A DNA stretch of 31,468 bases. It comes from a virus. The translations under genes and the position numbers were made by a program. Shown piece after piece: positions 1-7,048 of the stretch. The DNA is taken from positions 1 to 31,468 of IMG/VR virus record IMGVR_UViG_3300021197_001518. One strand, given 5' to 3'. Below the pieces are notes generated by a model. The model searched no databases. It was not told the DNA's origin and was given only the letters and a program-made list of their open reading frames with translations. The stretch's first letter is position 1. Each line of letters begins with the position of its first letter.

Positions 1-3000
1 CAGACCCTAACTGGTGGTGCTTTTTCGGGCACATTCGCAGCCAGTCAGCAAGTGTGGTTAGGAAACATTTCAACACAGTCTGGATTCCGCTTGAATGGCG
101 GCAAAATGGATGATACTCGTATTTGGGACCGTGTTCTATCTGCAACAGAAATAGCTACTATCGCAGCAGCAGGTGCAGCAGAATCCGATGCTGTAGTAGT
201 TGATCCTTCAATCTCAATTGCTCTACCGGCTAGTCAATTATATGGAGAATCTTTCATACAGACTCTTGATTTGCAAGGAGCAACAGAGTACAGTGTAGAT
301 TGGCAATACAATGGCACAGAAGGATGGACATCTATTAGTGATGTAAATGCTGATAAGTTAGTTCCATGGCAATATGAGTATTATGATGTACGAGCTTTGT
401 TAGTCATCAATGAAGTACCTTATACTTCTAACGTTGTTAGTCCTTCGGCATTCATCCCATCGCACTATTGGGACACGGATGTAGCTTCTGCTTCGCTTGG
501 CGACACTTTGACATTAATTGTAAATATGAAAGGGTATCAAGGAGCTATTCAATACGCCCGCAACACCTCTTTTGCGAGTTCGAATTACGATGATAATCAA
601 TATCATGGTGATTTTACTCTTGTGAGTCAAGTTGGCGATATAGTAACTTATACAATAGAATTAACTGCTGACCTTCATCAGAGATTTCTATCTCCGACAA
701 TCAGCATACAAGGCAATGAAAATATTAGCGATTTCTATAGTCTAGGTTCGATGGGCACATATCACGCCCCATCCATAATGACTCCAGATCTTTCTGGTGA
801 CCTTGTTCCATTGCAAAAGTATGGATATAATCCTTTATTCTTGACTGAAGCAGAGGCAAATCTATGGCCAGCAGGTGATGATACTTCTCACTCTCACGTA
901 TTTGATGGTGTAACTTATTACATGCCAAATGGCTTGACAATGGGTTCTGACCAGTTCCATGGAACTTATGGACTCGTTCTTGAACATGACTGCGATGACG
1001 CTTCTGCTGATGTAGGTTCTTCTGATGCTACACTAACAAATGTTACAGCCGAACAACTGGATGGTAGAGATGTGTGGTCTTTCTCGGGGCAAGATTCTAT
1101 TGTTGTGCTGGATACCAATAGACCTTCTTTCGGTGCCAACGCCAGTTGGACTTACAGCTTATGGTTCAAGGGACTGAAAGCAAATGGTGGTGCTAGATAT
1201 AGAACTGCATTGCGTTCTGAAACAGATTCTCACCATCAAATTATTGTTGATTACCAAAGTGACAGCCTTGGTTTTTATCAGGGAGGAGTTGGATTCCAAG
1301 ATTCTGGCTTTGATATGGCACATGGTGATTATACAGGTTGGAATCAGATCGTAGCTGTTGGCGAGGGATCAGAAGTAAAATATTACATAAATGGATCCTA
1401 TGCGGCATCAGTCTCTATCAATCCAGCTATGGATATTCGCTCAATAGGTAACTATCAATATGGCGGTAACCAGCAATTTGCAGATGCAATCAGTGATGTT
1501 AGAGTCTGGGACAGAGCAATGGACGCAGACGAAGTTGCTTACTGGCATACAGCAACAACAGTTGCTGATCCAAACGGTCCACAAACCCTCACTATCGAGC
1601 AATTCGACTCTTACGGTGACAGTTGGAACGGAGGATCACTAGATATAACAGATGCAGATGGTACTTCAGTGTTTGGTGTAGCAGGTCCAGCAAACGGTGT
1701 TAAGGCACCTGCGGGACTTTCGGAAACACATGACTTTGCTAACAATGCAACCTATTCTTATGTGATGACACCGGGTTCATACCCATCTGAAATCACTTGG
1801 AATATTAAAGACGCTGACGGAATCGTCTTGGTAAGCTGGTCAAATGCAGACTCTGTAACAGGAACTTTCACTCTTGGAACTCCACCACTGTATCCTTCTG
1901 CGACAGGCACAGCTGAATTTTCTCTTGCGGCTGGAACAATTGAATTCACAAATATACAGTCAAACGCTGATGGAATTTCAGCAGGAGCAACTCAGTGGGC
2001 TTATTCTTTATCACCTCTTGGTGATGTCGGACAGGCACACGGAGGAACAGCAGTAGATTTTGGTAACTTTACATTGTCTGGTCTACCTGAGCAGCAGTCC
2101 TTGACACTTTATTATGGATTGATTGATGCTTCTGGATTAGTATTGTGGTCAACATCCCTCTCCGGAGATACCAGAGAGAAGACAAGGCATGAACTCACCA
2201 TGTGGGATGTATATGGTGATGGTTGGGATGGAACATATTTTGTTGTGACTGACTCTAATGGGGTCCAAGTAGTGAGCACCACAAGATCAATCGCACAATA
2301 TGATAACGACGGAGACGGCGACATCGATACCGAAGACGGAAAGTACGGAGCTGTCGAATACATCGACCTTGCTGATGGAGACTATACTTGGGAGTTGTTG
2401 GGAGGCGCATATCCGGCGGAGCACAGCTTTACGTTTGTAAGGCAAGATAATAACCTCTCTTTGGCTTCAAGCACAGCTTCTAATCCTATCAGTGGCTCTT
2501 TTACAGTAACAGATGATGTGACCCCGCCAGTGATTACTATTGCTGGTGATAATCCAATGTCCTTGGTTGCTGGTGACACATTTGTGGACCCCGGCGCATC
2601 AGCGGTTGACGCACAAGACGGTGTACTTTCTGTATCTGTCACAGGCCATGAAAACATGAGTGTTTCAGATGACTGGGTTGCTTATAGTGGTTATAACTTG
2701 TCAGCACCTACAATTGATGGCGATCTCGTCACCTCTGGTGGAGTTTTTGGTCACAACTACTCTGTTAAGAAAGAGAACAACATAGCAGCTGGAGCTGATT
2801 TTGAACTCGTTGTTGAGTTTGAAGATGTCACTCTTCCTTGGACACAGTACGATCCTGAGTTCCGCCTCCGTGTTGACTTTATTGGCAATGCTTTATCGGC
2901 AGAAATCAAGATGCAAGCGTACTATGCTTGGTCAGCAAGTAATACTTTCTTCTCTGGCTTCCGCACACAGCACAATAGTGGGCAGACATATTCTGGCCAA

Positions 3001-4020
3001 ACGTCTGGCGGAAGTTTAGTGCAGGATGGTGCTTTCAAAGTAGTCAGAGTAGGTTCTACCGTAACTATGTATCGCAGAGAAGGGTCTGAAGGTGAATTTG
3101 TGCAAATGTCTTCACAGACATCGGCAAATTATGCCGGAGAAGCAAGAATTGACATGATGTTCCAAAACACACCGGGTAAGATTGTTTCTTTAACTAGAAG
3201 CGATATGCAAACAGGTGCAATATTGGGTGATTATACCATTTCTTATTCTGCGACAGACTCGGCTGGAAACACTGCTTCTGTAAACAGGGCGGTAAATGTC
3301 GGAAGCGGCGCTTATGATCCAATGCATGGAGGAAAACTACAGAATATTGTTAGTTTCATTCCGGGTAAGGACTCGCAAGGCGTACCTGTGTATGCTTATT
3401 CGACAGTGGGTGAGGGTAATACAACAAAATTGTACTTTACACAAGATTTCCAAACATGGGCATCATTCACTTCTTATGACGTATCTGTCACAGGAATTGA
3501 TTCTGCACCGACATGTCTTGAATTTGGTCAGAATGGAAAGTTCTTCTTAGGAACTGTAAGCGGCAAGCTATATGAAATCTCCGTTGGAGAAAATGGTATA
3601 CCAACCGCATATGCTCTTCTAGAAACTGTTTCCGGAAGCCCAAAGATTGATTCTGTCATCTACGGAGACCACTCTAACCAGTGGATCTTCTCCTACGAAG
3701 GAAAGATCAACACAGTTGAAATTGGCGGCGGCGCGATAGTCCAAAGACTATCACTTCCAGCTGGTGCCAAGTGTGTGGACATCGCAGAGGGTCCAAACGG
3801 TGTTGCAATGATTCTTAAAAAAGAGAATAATTCTCTTGAACCAATGCTTGCTTTCAACAATTGGACTTCGATTGTTGGCCCAGCAGGTATGACGATTGAT
3901 GTTGCTAGTCTCAACCCAACAGAGTTCAATCACTCTGAGCATTTGGGCAAGTGGGCCACTGCCGACGCAGCAGGTACCACCGTTCTGACAACTAGTGATT
4001 TATTATCGTGGATTACGTAA
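1..4020 (+). CDS. Giant multi-domain tail fibre/adhesin, 5' partial
   Basis: The frame is open from base 1, so the GTG at 52 is internal and the gene begins upstream of the window. Modules in order are: the C-terminal part of a LamG/concanavalin-like domain (about 1-165, ending in a 'DDTRIWDRVLSATEIA' signature); a complete LamG-like domain (about 960-1550, ending 'ISDVRVWDRAMDADEV'); two related modules carrying D-x-YGD-x-W (about 1588-1893 and 2188-2510); a possible calcium loop of alternating Asp/Gly at 2302-2340; a DUF5011-type Ig-like domain starting at about 2518 that is interrupted and resumes at about 3226-3300; and a C-terminal region (3330-4017) with repeated W/D turns suggesting a beta-propeller. 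LamG and Ig-like modules bind glycans or proteins, so I infer a host-receptor adhesin at the tail tip or capsid surface. It lies directly upstream of a second fibre-like gene. The receptor is not predictable. Confidence 0.8.
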   Translation, partial: QTLTGGAFSGTFAASQQVWLGNISTQSGFRLNGGKMDDTRIWDRVLSATEIATIAAAGAAESDAVVVDPSISIALPASQLYGESFIQTLDLQGATEYSVDWQYNGTEGWTSISDVNADKLVPWQYEYYDVRALLVINEVPYTSNVVSPSAFIPSHYWDTDVASASLGDTLTLIVNMKGYQGAIQYARNTSFASSNYDDNQYHGDFTLVSQVGDIVTYTIELTADLHQRFLSPTISIQGNENISDFYSLGSMGTYHAPSIMTPDLSGDLVPLQKYGYNPLFLTEAEANLWPAGDDTSHSHVFDGVTYYMPNGLTMGSDQFHGTYGLVLEHDCDDASADVGSSDATLTNVTAEQLDGRDVWSFSGQDSIVVLDTNRPSFGANASWTYSLWFKGLKANGGARYRTALRSETDSHHQIIVDYQSDSLGFYQGGVGFQDSGFDMAHGDYTGWNQIVAVGEGSEVKYYINGSYAASVSINPAMDIRSIGNYQYGGNQQFADAISDVRVWDRAMDADEVAYWHTATTVADPNGPQTLTIEQFDSYGDSWNGGSLDITDADGTSVFGVAGPANGVKAPAGLSETHDFANNATYSYVMTPGSYPSEITWNIKDADGIVLVSWSNADSVTGTFTLGTPPLYPSATGTAEFSLAAGTIEFTNIQSNADGISAGATQWAYSLSPLGDVGQAHGGTAVDFGNFTLSGLPEQQSLTLYYGLIDASGLVLWSTSLSGDTREKTRHELTMWDVYGDGWDGTYFVVTDSNGVQVVSTTRSIAQYDNDGDGDIDTEDGKYGAVEYIDLADGDYTWELLGGAYPAEHSFTFVRQDNNLSLASSTASNPISGSFTVTDDVTPPVITIAGDNPMSLVAGDTFVDPGASAVDAQDGVLSVSVTGHENMSVSDDWVAYSGYNLSAPTIDGDLVTSGGVFGHNYSVKKENNIAAGADFELVVEFEDVTLPWTQYDPEFRLRVDFIGNALSAEIKMQAYYAWSASNTFFSGFRTQHNSGQTYSGQTSGGSLVQDGAFKVVRVGSTVTMYRREGSEGEFVQMSSQTSANYAGEARIDMMFQNTPGKIVSLTRSDMQTGAILGDYTISYSATDSAGNTASVNRAVNVGSGAYDPMHGGKLQNIVSFIPGKDSQGVPVYAYSTVGEGNTTKLYFTQDFQTWASFTSYDVSVTGIDSAPTCLEFGQNGKFFLGTVSGKLYEISVGENGIPTAYALLETVSGSPKIDSVIYGDHSNQWIFSYEGKINTVEIGGGAIVQRLSLPAGAKCVDIAEGPNGVAMILKKENNSLEPMLAFNNWTSIVGPAGMTIDVASLNPTEFNHSEHLGKWATADAAGTTVLTTSDLLSWIT

Positions 4021-4034
4021 AAAAAGAAGTATTT

Positions 4035-4053
4035 ATGTAGGAATTTCTTACAT
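4035..4053. promoter_or_regulatory. 19-nt imperfect palindrome after the adhesin stop
   Basis: The sequence is an almost perfect inverted repeat centred on 4044: ATGTAGG pairs with CTTACAT, including one G-T pair. It starts 15 nt after the adhesin stop codon. It could form an RNA hairpin that protects the 3' end, or be a protein-binding operator. Nothing else in the sequence decides between these. Confidence 0.35.
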
Positions 4054-4062
4054 CATGTGTGT

Positions 4063-4098
4063 CTGCCGGCATGTAAAACTCGGCAGCATTTTAAAAAA
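4063..4098 (+). terminator. Weak hairpin, possible terminator after the adhesin
   Basis: CTGCCG (4063-4068) pairs perfectly with CGGCAG (4081-4086) around a 12-nt loop and is followed by CATTTTAAAAAA. The T tract is only four bases and the stem is short, so termination would be partial at best. It lies between two fibre-type genes, where partial termination could set their relative expression. Confidence 0.35.
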
Positions 4099-4103
4099 CA
4101 TAT

Positions 4104-4129
4104 TATAAATGGGGAAAAACCCCAAGGAG
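4104..4129 (+). promoter_or_regulatory. T4-late-like TATAAAT box plus leader hairpin and ribosome binding site
   Basis: TATAAAT at 4104-4110 matches 7 of the 8 bases of the T4 late promoter TATAAATA and lies 30 nt upstream of the next start codon. It is followed by GGGG-A5-CCCC (4111-4123), a small hairpin directly abutting the Shine-Dalgarno AAGGAG (4124-4129). No second clear TATAAATA box was found before other late genes, so use of a T4-type late sigma factor is only a suggestion. Confidence 0.35.
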
Positions 4130-4139
4130 AAAAATAATT

Positions 4140-6497
4140 ATGGCTAAAAAAACAAGAATTGGGTGGAAACAGTTTGATCTTGAAATCTCTCAGGATGCTG
4201 GTAATAACACCTACGAAACATGGCAGTCAGCAGGACAATCTGCTGAAGCCGGCCTTGCGGCATTCAACATTGGTCTCTTTGACGTAGCAACTCTTGCTCT
4301 CGCGGCATCTGTCGCCGAGTATGACGCTGCTGACAATGATAAAGCGATTGTTAACTACGGTTACTTGAAGCACACATTGGCTCTTGCAGAAGCTGAAACA
4401 GCAGCGGATGTAGCTTCTTTGGACGCTAGAGCGCAAGCAGCAGAAGACGCAGAATCATCTGCAATGAACTCTGCTGACGCTCGCATAGCGATCGAAGAAG
4501 GCATTCGCTCTGTAGCAGACGCTTCTCTTACAACTCGTCTTGGAGCAGAAGAAGTTAGAGCAGGTGCTGCTGAAACTTCTTTGACAGCACGCCTTGGCGT
4601 TGAAGAAGGCGCACGCGCAGCAGCAGTAAGCACTCTTCAAAGCAATCTTGACGACGAAGCAGCAGCCAGAGTATCAGCTGATGACTCTCTGGACGCAAAG
4701 CACACTACAGCTATGGCTGATCACATTGCTGATAACGTTGCGTCTTTCTCTTCTTCCGACTTGCGTATTTCAGCAGAGGAAGCAAGAATGGATGCAGTCC
4801 TTCTTGCGGCAGACGCTGACAAAGACAGTTTTGCAGAAATCGTTGCTCTCATCAACGCAGTTGACCTTGAGAATGATAACGACCTCGCATCAGCTGTCTT
4901 GGCAATCAACTCCGATATCGCAGTTGAAGCTTCAGTAAGATTGGCAGCAGACGGTTCCGTGACAACTCGCATGTCAGCAGAAGAAGGAGTTCGCTCTGTA
5001 GCAGACGCTTCTCTTACAACTCGCATGGCAGCAGAAGAAACAAGAGCAGATATTGCTGAAACTTCTTTGGAAACAAAAATCGATCTTGATATTCTTACCG
5101 AACAAACAGCACGCGCTGCTATGAGAACTTCTCTTGACGCTCGCGTATCAGTAGAAGAATCTACTCGTGTACTCGAAGTTGATTCTCTTGACACAAGAAT
5201 TGCTGCTGATGAAGCAGATTTGGTAGCAAAAGACGCTTCTTTGGCTGCTAGAATTGGCGCAGAAGAAGTTGCTCGCGCAGCAGACGTTGACGCAGAACAA
5301 GCAAGAGCAGAACTAGCAGAAAGTACAATTCAGGCGAACCTTGACGCAGAAGAAGCGGCAAGAATCGCGGAAGACGTTGCACTTCAAGGCAACATTGATG
5401 CAGAAGCAGCCAGAGCATTGGCAGCCGAATCTGTCATCGCTTCGAGCCTTGTTGTTGAATCAGCTGCGAGAGCAGCTCAGGATGCTTTTCTTCAATCCAA
5501 TATTGACGCAGAAGAAGCAGCAAGAGTGGCTGCTGACTCCGCAATCAACTCAGCTTTGGATGTAGAGGAAGCTAGAGCATTGGCAGCCGAATCCACACTA
5601 CAATCTAACATTGATGACGAAGAAGCAGCAAGAATCTCTGGTGACTCTGTGCTTCAATCTGCTATCGATGCAAACGAAGCTGTTAGAGTAGCAAAGATGG
5701 TGTCAACAGACGCTCGTATCTCGGCAGAAGAAGGAAGAGTAGATTCTATTCTTGACTTATCGACCGCAGACAAAGACAGTTTCAAAGAAATTGTTGACTT
5801 CATTAACTCAGTAGATCTTACAAACGACAACGCACTTGCTTCTAGCATGACAAGCGTTGGCCTTAGAGTTTCAACTTTGGAAGATTCTCACGTCGCAGCG
5901 GGTGTATCTTTGGCACAGTTAGTTGCCGACGAAGAAGCAGCAAGATTAGCTGGTGACTCTGTGTTGCAATCTAACCTTGACAGCGAATCAGCAGCACGCA
6001 CTGCTCAGGACAGCTCGCTGAGAGTTATTATCGACGCTGAAGAGGCAAGAGCACTTCTCGCCGAAGGTGCATTAGACACCAAGATCGATGATGAAGTTGC
6101 TGCCCGCGTATCTGCTATGACTTCTATGGAATCAAAGCACGACGCAGAGCTGCTCGTTGAAGAGAACGCAAGAATCGCCAAGGACGCGGATCTTAAAACT
6201 GACATGGCTGCAATTCACGACAAGTGGAAAGTCAAGCACCATGCACCATTGGCAGCCTCAGCAGTAGCCGGTGCTCACATAGTCGATATTGTCGCAGACG
6301 GCTTCGGTCCAATGTCGCAGTTAGGTTATGTAACCATCAACGGTCTAGTGGCAATGCCATTAGCCAGCGGTGTTGGTGACTATACCATGTCACTTGATGC
6401 GAATGGAGACATTATTGAAATCGTATTCCAAGTCGGACTTGATATGGGTGACCAAATCAGCTACTTCGGCCAAGAAGCGTACACAATGATTTCATAA
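4140..6497 (+). CDS. Alanine-rich repeat fibre / virion structural protein
   Basis: This 785-residue protein has a strong ribosome site (AAGGAG). After a unique N-terminal region of about 80 residues, it consists of a long array of 15-17-residue units of the type 'EEAARVAADSALQSNID', with regularly spaced Ala, Ser/Leu and acidic positions. This pattern fits an elongated trimeric coiled-coil or beta-solenoid shaft. A different block, containing 'DKDSF' and then 'INxVDLxND', occurs twice (about 4808-4915 and 5763-5850) and divides the shaft into segments. The last 80 residues form a non-repetitive cap ('VTINGLVAMP', then a 'GDQISYFGQ' ending) like those on many marine phage structural proteins. 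I infer a tail or side fibre working with the upstream adhesin. The fibre assignment is inferred from architecture; no enzymatic domain is visible. Confidence 0.7.
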   Translation: MAKKTRIGWKQFDLEISQDAGNNTYETWQSAGQSAEAGLAAFNIGLFDVATLALAASVAEYDAADNDKAIVNYGYLKHTLALAEAETAADVASLDARAQAAEDAESSAMNSADARIAIEEGIRSVADASLTTRLGAEEVRAGAAETSLTARLGVEEGARAAAVSTLQSNLDDEAAARVSADDSLDAKHTTAMADHIADNVASFSSSDLRISAEEARMDAVLLAADADKDSFAEIVALINAVDLENDNDLASAVLAINSDIAVEASVRLAADGSVTTRMSAEEGVRSVADASLTTRMAAEETRADIAETSLETKIDLDILTEQTARAAMRTSLDARVSVEESTRVLEVDSLDTRIAADEADLVAKDASLAARIGAEEVARAADVDAEQARAELAESTIQANLDAEEAARIAEDVALQGNIDAEAARALAAESVIASSLVVESAARAAQDAFLQSNIDAEEAARVAADSAINSALDVEEARALAAESTLQSNIDDEEAARISGDSVLQSAIDANEAVRVAKMVSTDARISAEEGRVDSILDLSTADKDSFKEIVDFINSVDLTNDNALASSMTSVGLRVSTLEDSHVAAGVSLAQLVADEEAARLAGDSVLQSNLDSESAARTAQDSSLRVIIDAEEARALLAEGALDTKIDDEVAARVSAMTSMESKHDAELLVEENARIAKDADLKTDMAAIHDKWKVKHHAPLAASAVAGAHIVDIVADGFGPMSQLGYVTINGLVAMPLASGVGDYTMSLDANGDIIEIVFQVGLDMGDQISYFGQEAYTMIS
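4504..5023 (+). repeat. Exact 34-nt direct repeat within the fibre shaft
   Basis: The bases at 4504-4537 are repeated identically at 4990-5023, 486 nt apart. Both encode the same stretch 'RSVADASLTTR' and are preceded by near-identical codons. Silent positions are also identical, which points to recent duplication or gene conversion rather than selection on the protein alone. A related, slightly diverged pair lies near 5411 and 5574. Confidence 0.8.
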
Positions 6498-6538
6498 TCG
6501 TTAATGTAAAAAAAGATTAAAAAGAAATAATATTCTTG

Positions 6539-6570
6539 CCCTCCCACTTTTGTGGGGGGGTTCATTTTTA
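6539..6570 (+). terminator. Strong hairpin terminator after the fibre gene
   Basis: CCCTCCCAC (6539-6547) pairs with GTGGGGGGG (6552-6560) over nine pairs, one of them T-G, around a TTTT loop. TTCATTTTTA follows. It lies 41 nt after the fibre stop codon. This is a typical Rho-independent terminator for the upstream fibre transcript. Confidence 0.8.
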
Positions 6571-6604
6571 TAAAACTAGTTATGATTGCCTTGGGGGTTT
6601 TAAA

Positions 6605-6973
6605 GTGTTTAAAAATTTTATTTCCATGTTTTCTAAGAAAAAAGAAGAATTGATTGAAGAAGAGGTCGTTGAAAAGACACCTAAACCACTTCCCGATATT
6701 ATAGAAATACCATGGACTGAAGTGGCGGGAATAAAAAACTTCGAAGACACCATATTGAGAATTCATGATGATCTTAAAGAATTTTATTATAAATCTCGTA
6801 TGAATGAGCTAAAAACCTTAAAAGCAATAGAGAAACTAGAAAAGCTTTCTGATGAAAAAGAGAAAAATTTAAGAGATAAATATCTAAAAGAGGCAACTGC
6901 TGATTACGATTTCGATATTCCCAGCACAACCGGCAAGCCCGGTTTCTTTAAAAAGCAGAAGCCAGATAAATAA
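6605..6973 (+). CDS. Small charged protein of unknown function
   Basis: I do not recognise this 122-residue protein. I chose the GTG at 6605 because TGGGGG (6592-6597) is a suitable ribosome site. An upstream TTG at 6536 would fall inside the terminator stem, and the ATG at 6626 has no such site. The N-terminus is hydrophobic and basic ('VFKNFISMFSKKKEE'), then acidic and proline-rich. Residues of about 45-95 are highly charged and helical-looking, and the C-terminus is basic. The position between fibre terminator and tail sheath suggests a minor virion or tail-assembly protein, but this is only context. Confidence 0.65.
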   Translation: MFKNFISMFSKKKEELIEEEVVEKTPKPLPDIIEIPWTEVAGIKNFEDTILRIHDDLKEFYYKSRMNELKTLKAIEKLEKLSDEKEKNLRDKYLKEATADYDFDIPSTTGKPGFFKKQKPDK

Positions 6974-7048
6974 TCTGATTTTGAAAAAATTGCAAACTAT
7001 TTATTATTGTGATAAAAACAATCTAGATTTTATAGGAGAATCCCTAGA

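Noticed and set aside
52-54. GTG as the start of the adhesin
   Set aside because: The frame is open to base 1 and already encodes LamG-like sequence upstream, and no ribosome site precedes the GTG.
4721-5194. Long open frame on the minus strand opposite the fibre gene
   Set aside because: It is an antisense consequence of the repetitive Ala/Ser/Glu codons, with a low-complexity product and no ribosome site.
4140-6497. CRISPR-like or satellite array because of many short repeats
   Set aside because: Repeats are codon-phased, diverged and continuous with no spacers; they encode a fibre shaft.
6536-6604. TTG start for the small gene before the sheath
   Set aside because: The added 23 codons run through the terminator hairpin and T tract and have no ribosome site.
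6884-6974. GATAAATA sequences as T4 late promoters
   Set aside because: They miss the first T and occur within or at the end of coding sequence with no link to a start site.
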